64,000 nucleotides of DNA. It comes from Brachypterus glaber (lineage: Eukaryota > Arthropoda > Insecta > Coleoptera > Kateretidae). The notes under the pieces are model-generated. The model was not told the origin of the DNA. It made no database searches and was given only the letters and a program-made list of their open reading frames with translations. Positions 31,691-41,558 of this stretch are shown here, piece after piece. The stretch's first letter is position 1. Each line of letters opens with the position of its first letter. The stretch lies in the NCBI GenBank assembly GCA_958510825.1, contig OY294044.1, positions 104,384,893 through 104,448,892 on the forward strand, written 5' to 3'. The position numbers were made by a program, and so were the translations under genes.

Positions 31691-32446
31691 TAATATAATA
31701 ATAAATAAGATATTATGTTTTTTTTTCTAAGTTTTAAGATTTTAATTTAAATCTAATGCCGTTATTTGGTTAAGTATAAAATATGTATTTTTGTTTCTAT
31801 TATTTTATATTATACCTATTTATGTAATAATTAAAACATAACATAACATAAAATATTATATATTAATATATAACATATTATGTTTTATTGAATTTTTAAC
31901 TTTGTAGGTTAAATTTAATTTCGTTATTTAAGATTACAAATTGATTCCAATTTTTATTTATTTAAAATATATATTTTTGAATATTTATTTATTGATAATT
32001 GTAATTTATACGCAGTTTTTAGTGTTTTTGACAGTGTTTTACCACATGAAAAAAATTGAATTTTGGATATGATTAAGATCAGTTACGAATACATAACATA
32101 TAAAAAAATGGCGGGGATGATATTCCAAAAATGGCCCTTTTGACCACTTCGAAAAAAAGAAGTAATTTTTTTCATAGGTTAGAATGATCGCAAATGTATG
32201 ATATTTTTTTTGCAAGATGTTCTTATTGCCCTTTATTTGTATTCTAAATTTCAAATTGATCGGATCACAAAAACCGGAGAAAAACAATAAAACGTTTTGG
32301 AGTAAAAAAATATTTTCCCACCCCCCTGGGGGTTGTTTGGGGCCAAGACTCTGGGAAATAATTAGTCTTTATGTTAGCTACCTTTTGCATAAATATAAGC
32401 TCATTCCGAGCTGGGGCACTTTTTCCACTACTACTCCGCTAAGCTC

Positions 32447-33573
32447 TTTACTTGGAATTTTTATTAGTAATTAGATTAGTCATTTTTTTATGATAAGATA
32501 TTTATGAAAAAGTTAATATACTTACTTAAGGTACTTAATCTCGTAATAAAAATATTTGCAACGCTTTCTATGGACATGGTTACTTTTTTGCGTTAATTAA
32601 AAGGCAATATTAAAAGTTGTTCCAATTAAAGGATAGTTGAAACCTCGGTTTAAACAGCTATGAAAAGAAAATTACTTTGCAAAATATTTCCTAACCAGCT
32701 CTGAAGATACATCTTTTCGCATATAGTTCTCCGCATGAAAGAAAGTCCCCGACGTAAGGGGAAGGAATCATTCGCGCTCTCTTCTTTCCGTGAAGAGCGT
32801 TATAAGGCGTGCGTACCTACATCGGGCCTCCCACTTGCAAACATATTTTCTGTAGACGCAGATAGTATCATATAGTAACCAGTATCGGGTCCAAAAGTCC
32901 CCCCACCCTTTTAACTTTTAAACCATTTTGACTTTAAATTTATAACTCGTAAATAAAAAAAACTCAAACTATCTTTATGGATACATTTAATATGCACAGC
33001 TTTAAAATGTGGCCCCTGCCCACATGGGTCATATTTTTAATGGAAAATAGAAATGGGTCGTATGTTACAACATTTTAAAGCTTATAAAATTCTCTACTTG
33101 ACCACGTATTCTTTATTTTTTTTGAGACATTTTTTGGGGCTTTAAAAAAATTAAATAATTTTTGATAAATGGTTAATTTCGTGATTGAAATACGTTTATT
33201 ATACTTTTAAATTAATTTTAAATGATAAAATCAATGATAAATAAAATATTACACAAAAATATATAAAAAAATCCTATTTTTGCAAAAAAAATAAAAAAAA
33301 CTATAACTGAATATAGAATTTTATTTGCTTTATGGAAATATGGAATATATGCCAAAAGATAGTTTAAGTTATCTTATTAATTTAAAGTCGATATCTCAAC
33401 TCGCTCACAAGACTTTTGGACTGCACTGTAATTATATGATCTTTTTTACTCAAAACAACATTAAAAATAGTAACAATTTTTAAAAACCTTTGAGTGCTGT
33501 GTTACTAATTTAATACAGGCACTTAGGTTATATTATTACCTAAAAAGGTTTATAATTAAGGCTTACGACTTTA
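32447..33573. other. No gene recognised
   Basis: Contains a somewhat GC-richer stretch at 32690-32890. GGTCCAAAAGTCC (near 32888) is inverted as GACTTTTGGACTGC (near 33410), hinting at a decayed TIR element of about 530 bp. No coding evidence. Confidence 0.35.
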
Positions 33574-33577
33574 AGTT
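33574..33577. repeat. Target-site duplication AGTT (left)
   Basis: AGTT directly before the LTR, matching 44265-44268. Four bases is normal for Ty3/gypsy integration. Confidence 0.85.
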
Positions 33578-34150
33578 TGTACCGTAATTAATACGTTCAC
33601 TGCCAACGGCTAGTTTTGACAGCGGAGCAATGGGTATGGGCAAGGGAAAAATAGAAAGAATTGATTAATGTTGTTAGGGGCGCCAGTTACTTTAGCTTTT
33701 ACTCCTTTAGGTAAGTAACAACCTAGTGTAAATACTTAAGCTTTTCAGTTTGAGAAAATATAACCCCTAAATAAAATAAGATAATTCATTTGAGAAATTT
33801 ATTATAAATAAACTTAATGAAAGCACATCAAGTAATGTATTAATATATATAAAAAATATGTGTAATTATATTAAGATATAATTAAAGAAATCTTAATAAA
33901 AATTACTAAATTCAGAAATCATTCGACTTAAATGTATAAAGAAAACATGAAGTTCAGCAAGCACCAAGAAATGTATGTAAACAACAATCATTTCTTGCAG
34001 TGTATAAAAGTCATGCTTAAATTAGAAATCATTTAATCAAAAGTATGATATTTAATAATTAATAAATGAGATTAAATGTTTTAAAAAAAATAAGTACCTA
34101 AAAATGAACAAAAGCCAGAAGGGCATATAGTATTAATTAATACTATATCA

Positions 34151-35216
34151 GATCTGATAAAGTTTACAGTTATAAGAATATTGAAATAAAAGAATTTAAA
34201 AATATGAAATATTGCTTTCAAAAGTTTTCAGAATGAGTACTTAGCTGGTTTCTGCAAAATCCATGAGGTATGAATTCCATCGTCTCCATCTGTGCAAGTC
34301 TCCCCTATGCTGATGAATTCATTTCTCAAATGAAAGAAAAAAATATAGGCTGTCCCATCTACTTTGGAAAAATTATCTTCCAGGATAAAATGTACGATTG
34401 AAAATGTTGTCCGGGATTAAATATGCTTTTGAAAATTATGTCCAATATAAAATTGTCTGCTAGACGGTTACATAGAATTTATCTATGCCAAAAATTACAG
34501 AACCATGTTCCAACAGAACATCACTCCATGCGGAGAACTTGTATATCAAATATACCAAAATAAACTTCAACTTAAATTAATGTAATTCCATATTAATGGT
34601 ATAGAAATGGTGAGTAATTAATGGTCTAGTGATTGTGCTTAATTAATGGTGGTTAATGGTGCTAAAACAATAATTATATCTCAGATCTGATAAAGTTTAC
34701 AGTTATAAGAATATTGAAATAAAAGAATTTAAAAATATGAAATATTGCTTTCAAAAGTTTTCAGAATGAGTACTTAGCTGGTTTCTGCAAAATCCATGAG
34801 GTATGAATTCCATCGTCTCCATCTGTGCAAGTCTCCCCTATGCTGATGAATTCATTTCTCAAATGAAAGAAAAAAATATAGGCTGTCCCATCTACTTTGG
34901 AAAAATTATCTTCCAGGATAAAATGTACGATTGAAAATGTTGTCCGGGATTAAATATGCTTTTGAAAATTATGTCCAATATAAAATTGTCTGCTAGACGG
35001 TTACATAGAATTTATCTATGCCAAAAATTACAGAACCATGTTCCAACAGAACATCACTCCATGCGGAGAACTTGTATATCAAATATACCAAAATAAACTT
35101 CAACTTAAATTAATGTAATTCCATATTAATGGTATAGAAATGGTGAGTAATTAATGGTCTAGTGATTGTGCTTAATTAATGGTGGTTAATGGTGCTAAAA
35201 CAATAATTATATCTCA
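34151..35216. repeat. 533 bp tandem duplication inside the 3' LTR only
   Basis: Unit 1 starts GATCTGATAAAGTTTACAGT at 34151 and unit 2 with the same bases at 34684. The units read identical. The junctions share TCA/GA, so short homology may have guided the event. The partner LTR and the solo LTR have one copy. Confidence 0.95.
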
Positions 35217-35300
35217 GAAATATTCTAAGAAACAGAAAAACTTAACTTACGTCTCATTCTAAGTCTTCGATGTCCATCGAAACGTTATCAATGCATAATT

Positions 35301-35546
35301 TTAGAAAATAACAGTTACAATATCTTCCGCATTGTTTAAATATTCATTTTCACTAACTTTAAATAAAAATACATGAAGGATTACTTCGATGATTACAGAA
35401 AATAAACACTCGTCAAAATGAGACCACCATTGTACAGAGTTCATCAAGAAAGAGCGAAAATCGACCTTATCAACCGGTATGAACCCTTCAGGTGAATAAA
35501 ATCCTATTTCTGAACTATTAGCGACATCTATGCAAGTCATTATCAA
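35301..35546 (-). CDS. LTR-internal ORF L1, 81 aa (3' LTR copy)
   Basis: Element-sense frame beginning MIMTCIDVANSSEIGF and containing FIPVDKVDFRSFLMNSVQWW and then an Ile/Val/Leu/Phe-rich segment. An identical frame is in the 5' LTR (43355-43600), and a version with several replacements and an altered C-terminus is in the solo LTR (54496-54783). No known domain was recognised. It may be a real small protein, an exon, or chance in a conserved LTR. A GTAAGT donor-like site follows in element sense at 35245-35250. Confidence 0.35.
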   Translation of the reverse strand: MIMTCIDVANSSEIGFYSPEGFIPVDKVDFRSFLMNSVQWWSHFDECLFSVIIEVILHVFLFKVSENEYLNNAEDIVTVIF

Positions 35547-35735
35547 CTACAGTTTTACCGTATAGGATTCCTAATAAAGGTAACTGAAACGACACCAAAA
35601 ATAATAACTAATTAAAAGAATGTTTCCTAATAAATCTGTATTAGTGATATCTAACCTCAAAATATTACTCTAAGAAACAAATATAAACAATACTTATTGT
35701 TTATCAGCAAAACTAATAAAAATACGAACAGAATA

Positions 35736-35990
35736 CTAAGTGTCATGTGAACTAAGTATACACAAAATACTGAATCTAAGTGAGCAGTTCCAGCAAACTA
35801 TTTTCAACAAATTCTGGATTATCCCGAAGGGATAATCATACACAACTTTCCACAAGAGAGACAAGCTACAGGTGAAAGCCAGTGAATTCCAACCCTCAAT
35901 AGACTCTGAAACATATAAAAACCAGGTAAGTCCATAGACAAATGCACTATAGAGAAATAAGTCATATGATTCTTTATTATTAAAAATCAT
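35736..35990 (-). CDS. LTR-internal ORF L2, 84 aa (3' LTR copy)
   Basis: Element-sense frame starting MIFNNKESYDLFLYSAFVYG, hydrophobic and aromatic, ending FSILCILSSHDT. The 5' LTR copy (43790-44044) differs by one residue near the end (SSQDT). In the solo LTR (54079-54306) the N-terminal half is frameshifted. Lack of conservation in the older copy argues against a required protein. Confidence 0.2.
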   Translation of the reverse strand: MIFNNKESYDLFLYSAFVYGLTWFLYVSESIEGWNSLAFTCSLSLLWKVVYDYPFGIIQNLLKIVCWNCSLRFSILCILSSHDT

Positions 35991-36023
35991 ATTCTAATTA
36001 TGTTTTCTTTATGTTATTTTCAG
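35926..36023 (+). other. Antisense intron-like segment in the LTR
   Basis: On the strand opposite to gag-pol, ACCAG/GTAAGTCC at 35925 and a pyrimidine-rich TTTTCTTTATGTTATTTTCAG ending at 36023 make a good donor/acceptor pair 98 bases apart. The same pair exists at 43980-44077 and, inverted, in the solo LTR. Confidence 0.3.
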
Positions 36024-36210
36024 GTAGAACTATGGAATAGAGACTTATATGGTTAGAATTCAGTTCCTGCTACAAAATAGTCCCAGATACAAAATAGTTC
36101 TGTACGTACGTAACTATTTATATACAAAATAAACATAAATTATAACGTAAGTAAACGAATAGTTTAATTAACCCTTGCTATATTACAAAGTGACGATTTA
36201 TGTCGTTACA

Positions 36211-36226
36211 CATGCCCCCTCCAAAA
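36211..36226 (-). promoter_or_regulatory. Polypurine tract
   Basis: In element sense TTTTTGGAGGGGGCATG directly precedes the 3' LTR (TGTAAC). The purine run GGAGGGGG would prime plus-strand synthesis. Confidence 0.85.
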
Positions 36227-36738
36227 ATAATAAAAATATTTAATATACAAAAAATATTTTTATACCAAACTCTATAACTATTTAACTTAAATAGCTAAAA
36301 TATATACTATATTTTATTTAATAAATCAACAAAAAAACACAATACTTTATGTAAATCATTTGAAATACTACTTGATAATTAACAATAGCTAAGCTTGATA
36401 ACTACGTGTATCATCCGCCTACTCTTATGTAGAACATAATTTTGGGACTTTATCGGTGTGTGTCATAAACAGGTAATTGTCATAATCAGGTAATTGTCAT
36501 AATCAGGTAATTGTCATAATTAATTTTGTTTTTCTTTTTAGCTAAGTTTTATCAAGATAAAAAAATAGAAATAAGACTTGACTACGCGCATCAGAATCCT
36601 CTTCTACAAAAAATATATTTATATATTTTTTTACTATATACAAAAGTTTTGGGTACCCTTTAAATATTTTCAATACATTGATATTTTTTTAAATATCATT
36701 CCGAATGATACTAAGAAAATATTCTTATTTAATCAAAT

Positions 36739-39700
36739 CTAGCCAACTGAAATGTCACTATTCGATCCAAAATATTTCTTTAGATCTTTAACATGCCAGT
36801 CGCCTCTATGACCATCTGCATTTTCCAAAATATACACTAACTTTGACTTTTTCGCAACAACTTTGCAAAGTATGTACTTTGGAGCAAGTTTTGCAGCAAA
36901 ACTTTTACTAGCATCTGAGAGTACTTTGTTTCGTCTCCAAACTTTTTCACCTATCTCAAAATTTACTTCACGCTTGCGCAAATCATAAGTACGCTTATTA
37001 CGTTCATAAGCTTCATGTAAATATTTCTTTACATCAACAAAAATCTCTTTAAGATTTCCCAAGTCTTGACTATACGAGTCTCTGTCACAAGGTTCTAATT
37101 TAACACCATCAGTTGATGTCATTTTGCCATAATAAGTTCCTGTGATAGGTACATTCCTCCCAAAACTAAGAAATGCCGGCGTATACCCCGTAACTTCATT
37201 TACAGACGTTCGTAAAGCTAGACCTATTTTTGCTAAATTTTTACACCATTCTTTTTGATTATCTTTTATATATGATCTTATAGCAGTAGAAATTGTGCGA
37301 TGTTGCCTTTCCGTCGGATTATTTTGACTATGGTAAAGTGCATTAAACCAAATTTTCTGTACATTATATTCATCTGCTAATTTTTTAAAAACTTTACCAG
37401 CAAATTGTTTTCCATTATCGACAATTAAAAATTGACAGACTCCGTAAACTAAAAAAACTTCATTCTCAATGAATTTACATATGGCATTTGCAGTAGCTTC
37501 CCTTAAAGGATGTAATAATGTATACTTTGTAAACCAGTCTGACACAACTAAAAGATAACAAAAACCTTTAGAACTTCTGGGAAATGGTCCCTGCAAATCG
37601 CATGAAATAACTTGCCACGGATAATTTACTTCTTTTTCACGACCCATCAATCCAAAACGTGCAGAATTACTAACTTTTTGTGATTGACAAATATTACAAC
37701 ATCTTACATACTTTAAAATATCTTTACGCATTTTTGGCCAAAAATATGTTTCTGAAATTCTATGAAAAGTTTTAAAAAATCCCATATGAGAAGCTAATAC
37801 ATCGTCATGACATTCTTTTAGAACTTGTTTACGACATTTTTGAGGCACTAACAATTTCCACTCTATAATATTACTTTTTACTTTTGTCTTGGTCGGTATG
37901 AACTTATAAATATTATCATCAATAACTTTAAATTGCGGATATGAATCTGGACTCTTACCAATTTTTTCCCTCAACTGAATATAATATTTATCACTATTAT
38001 AATCATTTACATTAAAATTAATTAAATTTACATCTGGAAAAATTGATTTTTCTGGTTCTATTCTATCAAAAGCTCTGGATAACCCATCAGCTACTACATT
38101 TAATTTACCTCTACGATATACAATATCCATATCATATTGCTGTAATTTTAATGACCATCTAGCCAAGCGACCAGAGGGATCTTTCATATTACTCAAATAT
38201 TTTAATGAAGAATGATCTGTAATTACTGTGAATTTAACACCTTCAATATATGGTCTAAACCTATCTATAGCAAACAAAACAGCTAAACATTCCTTTTCAC
38301 CTACAGAATATTTTATTTCACTACGTGTTAAAGCTCTACTAGCATAAGCTATTACTTTTTCTTGACCATCTTGCGTTTGTGTTAATATGGAACCGAGGCC
38401 AACTAAAGAAGCATCACATTGTATAACAAATGGTAAAGAAAAATTGGGACTTGCTAAAGCTGGAGCATTTATTAAAGATTCCTTCAACAATAAAAAAGCT
38501 TTTTCTGCATCAGTATTCCAACTAATGGCTTGTTTTTTACCTTTGCCCTTTAAAAGTGAATTTAATGGACTAACAATTGTTGAAAAATTCCTAACAAATC
38601 TACGATACCACGAAGCTACACCTAAAAATCGTTTTATTTCTGTACTATTTGTTGGTCTAGGATAGTTTATTATTGCTTCTACTTTTTGCGGATCGGTTCT
38701 TAAACCAAAATTATCAATTACAAAACCTAAATACTTAAGTGATTTTCTAAAAAAATTACTTTTTTCAAAATTTATTGTAAGATTAGCAGATTTTAATTTT
38801 TCATGTACTATTTGAAGTAATTTAATATGTTCCTCAAATGTTTTTGATACTATTATAATGTCATCAATATAAACAAATATATTTGGATAAAAGGAGAAAG
38901 GAAAAAGTTTATCCATTAATCTTTGCTGACTTTGTGTTCCATTTTTGAGTCCATAACACATTACATTAAATTCAAATAGTCCCCTACCAGGTACGGAAAA
39001 TGCAGTTTTTTCTTTAGCAGTTTTTGTAAGTGGAATCTGCCAAAAAGCATTTTTTAAATCTATACTTGATATATATTTTGCATCGCCTAATAAACTTAAA
39101 ATGGAGTCTATCCTTGGTAAAGGATGTGAATCACCTTTTGTAATAGAATTTAATTTACGTCCATCAAAACAAAAACGGTATGTACCATTAGCTTTTTTTA
39201 CTAATAAAACTGGTGAATTAAAATCAGAATAAGATGGTGAAACTATATCATCTTTTAACATTTTATCTAACTCTTTATGTAAAATTTCTATTAAATAAGG
39301 TGACAAAGGATATTGACGCATTTTAAAAGGTTTATTATTTCCTGTATCTATATCATGTTCTATTAAATTTGTTCTACCTATTTTTTCGCTATATAATTCT
39401 TTAAATAAACTAACAAATTTATCTGCTATCTTTTTCTGTTCGTCTGTCAAGTCACATAAGCCTACTGAATTATCTTTATTTATATCCTGACTATCACTGT
39501 TATTACTGATCACATTCAAATTATTAATTTTATTATTCCAAGATTCATCAGAAAAATCCAGAGTCATAGAAAACAATTGTAAAAAATTCACACCAAAAAT
39601 AAAATTTGTTTCCAAAGAAGGAACAACCAAGACTTGTAAAATCTTAACTTCATTATCTACTTTAATAGGTAAATAAACAACACCAGTTACTAACTGTTTA

Positions 39701-40170
39701 GATTTATCAGCTGTAGTAACATGCGGTATAAGACATTTATCAATCTTTAAATTAAATTTTTCTAAAATTTTAATCGCGTGACCACCAGCCACTGAACAAT
39801 TTGCACCTGTATCAATCAAAGCTGTTATATTTTTATCAAAAATATTTACTTTAATATATGGACGGTTATCTCTAGGTAATTTAATAAAAGAATTTTTATT
39901 AATTACAGACAAACTATACGGTTTATAAAAATTTTTAACTTTATCCAACCAATCTTTCCATTCATTCAAATAAAATCGTTTATTTGTTTCTGTTATACTT
40001 GATTTTTGTAAAGAATTGATATTATTTTTATTATAATAAATGTTTTTACAAAAAGTAGTTTTGTTATCCTTTTTTACCTGACTGTCATTATTATTTTTAG
40101 CCTTTTTATAAAGTGAATGCCGACTAAAATCATCCACTTTCCTATTTAGTTTTTTGTACAGGAAGGGCAA
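36739..40170 (-). CDS. pol: Pol polyprotein: protease, RT, RNase H, integrase
   Basis: A 1143-codon frame without stops. Its first listed codon (40170) is TTG, not ATG, so Pol is almost certainly made only as a Gag-Pol fusion by -1 frameshifting at 40149-40155. Domains: aspartic protease with DTGA at 120-123; Ty3/gypsy RT with SIDLKNAF (Asp371) and YIDD at 434-437; RNase H with Asp586 (QCDAS), Glu627 and Asp652 (TDHSSL); integrase with a His788/His795/Cys825/Cys828 zinc-binding module and catalytic Asp858, Asp918 and Glu954 (DD35E spacing). A GPY/F-like module lies at about 1072-1117. No chromodomain is seen. All catalytic residues are present, so it is predicted functional. It processes the polyproteins, copies element RNA to DNA and integrates it. 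Confidence 0.96.
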   Translation of the reverse strand: MPFLYKKLNRKVDDFSRHSLYKKAKNNNDSQVKKDNKTTFCKNIYYNKNNINSLQKSSITETNKRFYLNEWKDWLDKVKNFYKPYSLSVINKNSFIKLPRDNRPYIKVNIFDKNITALIDTGANCSVAGGHAIKILEKFNLKIDKCLIPHVTTADKSKQLVTGVVYLPIKVDNEVKILQVLVVPSLETNFIFGVNFLQLFSMTLDFSDESWNNKINNLNVISNNSDSQDINKDNSVGLCDLTDEQKKIADKFVSLFKELYSEKIGRTNLIEHDIDTGNNKPFKMRQYPLSPYLIEILHKELDKMLKDDIVSPSYSDFNSPVLLVKKANGTYRFCFDGRKLNSITKGDSHPLPRIDSILSLLGDAKYISSIDLKNAFWQIPLTKTAKEKTAFSVPGRGLFEFNVMCYGLKNGTQSQQRLMDKLFPFSFYPNIFVYIDDIIIVSKTFEEHIKLLQIVHEKLKSANLTINFEKSNFFRKSLKYLGFVIDNFGLRTDPQKVEAIINYPRPTNSTEIKRFLGVASWYRRFVRNFSTIVSPLNSLLKGKGKKQAISWNTDAEKAFLLLKESLINAPALASPNFSLPFVIQCDASLVGLGSILTQTQDGQEKVIAYASRALTRSEIKYSVGEKECLAVLFAIDRFRPYIEGVKFTVITDHSSLKYLSNMKDPSGRLARWSLKLQQYDMDIVYRRGKLNVVADGLSRAFDRIEPEKSIFPDVNLINFNVNDYNSDKYYIQLREKIGKSPDSYPQFKVIDDNIYKFIPTKTKVKSNIIEWKLLVPQKCRKQVLKECHDDVLASHMGFFKTFHRISETYFWPKMRKDILKYVRCCNICQSQKVSNSARFGLMGREKEVNYPWQVISCDLQGPFPRSSKGFCYLLVVSDWFTKYTLLHPLREATANAICKFIENEVFLVYGVCQFLIVDNGKQFAGKVFKKLADEYNVQKIWFNALYHSQNNPTERQHRTISTAIRSYIKDNQKEWCKNLAKIGLALRTSVNEVTGYTPAFLSFGRNVPITGTYYGKMTSTDGVKLEPCDRDSYSQDLGNLKEIFVDVKKYLHEAYERNKRTYDLRKREVNFEIGEKVWRRNKVLSDASKSFAAKLAPKYILCKVVAKKSKLVYILENADGHRGDWHVKDLKKYFGSNSDISVG
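40110..40140 (-). promoter_or_regulatory. Frameshift-stimulating stem-loop
   Basis: In element sense AAAGTGGAT (40132-40140), a 13-base loop and ATTCACTTT (40110-40118) form a 9 bp stem with one G-U pair. It starts 8 bases after the slippery heptamer, the spacing expected for -1 frameshift stimulators. Confidence 0.75.
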
Positions 40171-41558
40171 TTTTTAAAAACTACATCTTTATATCCACAT
40201 TTATAACAAAACTTTGTTCTTTTAGCTAAACATTTGCTAAAAATATGATTTGGTTGGTTACAGTTATAACAAATTACTTGTCTACTTTTATTATTACTAC
40301 TATTACTACTATTCTGTGTATTATTAAAGCTTTGATTGGTACTTTGACTAATTTGAGAAACTTGACTACTATTACATACTGAACTTTGACGAGTAGAGGA
40401 AGATGGGGTAAGTTTGGACACTGTGGTATTATGACTACAATTACATTTACTACTAAAATTTTGACTTATATCCGAACTTAGGACATTTACTTTATTAACT
40501 GCTTTATTTTTTGCCACACTTTTACCTGCTATGCTCTTTTGTTTTAATTGATAAGCTTCATCTATTCTTTTACAACTGTCTTTTAAATCTTCTAAATCAT
40601 TTATTTTTATAAGTGATAATGGTGTAAAATAATGTGGTAATATTCTTTCTCTAATCGTCTTTAGTCTAGTATATAAACTTGCAGCATGAATTAAACGTTT
40701 AAACAAGGTTTCCATAGCACCTATAAAAATTGCGATAGATTCATCGGGATTTTGATATCTAGAACGGATATCATCCCATGTTCTATCATCTATGTTAGCT
40801 GGAAGAAAATCTTTTTTTAATGCTTGAATTATTTGAGACCACGAATTTAAATTATCTTTAATTGAGAGAAACCATGACAATGCTGGTTCTTTGAATAAGT
40901 CATATGCGGATTTAAATAACATTTCGTCTGTAACATTTCTACTTATTTTCATATATTCAACTTGCTCAATAAAATTTAAAACATTAGACTTTCCATCAAA
41001 ATTAATATTCCATTTATAAACTGGTACTGATTTTAAATAATCATTATCTTTTTTACTAGAAACATTAGGACTAAACTGTGTACTATTATGTAATGAAATA
41101 TTATTATTTACTTGAGTAAGTTCTGAATTTTTACCAGATTTTTCATAAAGATCTAAAATATCTGCTTCTATTTCTAAACAAGTTGCTTTTGTTATTTCTA
41201 AAAATTGAATACGTCTAACTTTATTTTCTTCTACTTCAGGAAAACGTTGCAGACGATTTGTTACATGTACTAAATAAGTTTTTAATTTTCTTAAATCGGC
41301 TAAACTATAATCACCATGATATTCTACAATTTCTGAAGATATACTATCTAAAATTCTATTAATATTTTCCACTTCACTGTTAAAATTAAAAATCGGATCT
41401 ACATATTTTACTTTAGGATCTTCCCTAGCTATGGCTCTACCTAAAACTTTAATTCTAGATGCTCTATTATTTTTTGCTGTTAAATGTCTTATACGAAGTT
41501 CATAATTTACCATTTCTGCAGTCAAAAATCTAATTTCCATTTTATCTAAATCGTCCAT
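40146..41558 (-). CDS. gag: Gag polyprotein (470 aa)
   Basis: The structural protein that binds element RNA and assembles the particle. It starts at the ATG of 41558 (MDDLDKMEIRFL). Residues about 20-140 are charged and probably helical. Residues about 180-340 look like the retrotransposon Gag capsid domain (KWNINFDGKSNVLNFIEQVE ... EPALSWFLSIKD). A Ser/Asn/Gln-rich linker follows. The C-terminus has one regular CCHC knuckle (Cys430, Cys433, His438, Cys443), then a second Cys cluster CX2C-X9-CX2C (451, 454, 464, 467) without His, more like a zinc ribbon. The ORF overlaps pol by 25 bases in the -1 frame. No stops or frameshifts, so probably functional. Confidence 0.93.
   Translation of the reverse strand: MDDLDKMEIRFLTAEMVNYELRIRHLTAKNNRASRIKVLGRAIAREDPKVKYVDPIFNFNSEVENINRILDSISSEIVEYHGDYSLADLRKLKTYLVHVTNRLQRFPEVEENKVRRIQFLEITKATCLEIEADILDLYEKSGKNSELTQVNNNISLHNSTQFSPNVSSKKDNDYLKSVPVYKWNINFDGKSNVLNFIEQVEYMKISRNVTDEMLFKSAYDLFKEPALSWFLSIKDNLNSWSQIIQALKKDFLPANIDDRTWDDIRSRYQNPDESIAIFIGAMETLFKRLIHAASLYTRLKTIRERILPHYFTPLSLIKINDLEDLKDSCKRIDEAYQLKQKSIAGKSVAKNKAVNKVNVLSSDISQNFSSKCNCSHNTTVSKLTPSSSTRQSSVCNSSQVSQISQSTNQSFNNTQNSSNSSNNKSRQVICYNCNQPNHIFSKCLAKRTKFCYKCGYKDVVFKNCPSCTKN
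40149..40155 (-). promoter_or_regulatory. -1 ribosomal slippery site A AAA AAC
   Basis: The last Gag codons read ACA AAA AAC TAA, placing the canonical heptamer A AAA AAC in the correct phase directly before the stop. Slipping back one base gives AAA AAA CTA AAT and enters the pol frame. The gag and pol frames differ by exactly -1. Confidence 0.88.

Larger units (their letters stand above)
30108..32446. mobile_element. Inverted-arm element with 1.46 kb spacer
   Basis: Left arm 30108-30553 and right arm 32011-32446 are reverse complements. Examples are AGAGCTTAGCGGAGTAGTAG with CTACTACTCCGCTAAGCTCT, and ACAGTGTCAAAAACACTAAA near the inner ends. The spacer holds a smaller foldback, a GC island and a simple repeat. 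Frames at 32039-32287 and 32217-32474 lie in the arm and are not gene-like. Confidence 0.8.
33578..36210 (-). repeat. 3' LTR (2633 bp, with internal duplication)
   Basis: Identical in outline to the 5' LTR but 533 bp longer. The excess is one extra tandem copy of an internal block (34151-34683 and 34684-35216). Outside that I saw one clear base difference (near 35750, A against C). It should supply the polyadenylation region of the element RNA. Confidence 0.95.

Noticed and set aside
36211..36738. Possible env gene between pol and the 3' LTR
   Set aside because: Only about 500 bp, AT-rich, without any open frame of useful length. No envelope signature was seen.
38387..38665. 92-codon plus-strand frame
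   Set aside because: Antisense shadow of the pol gene.
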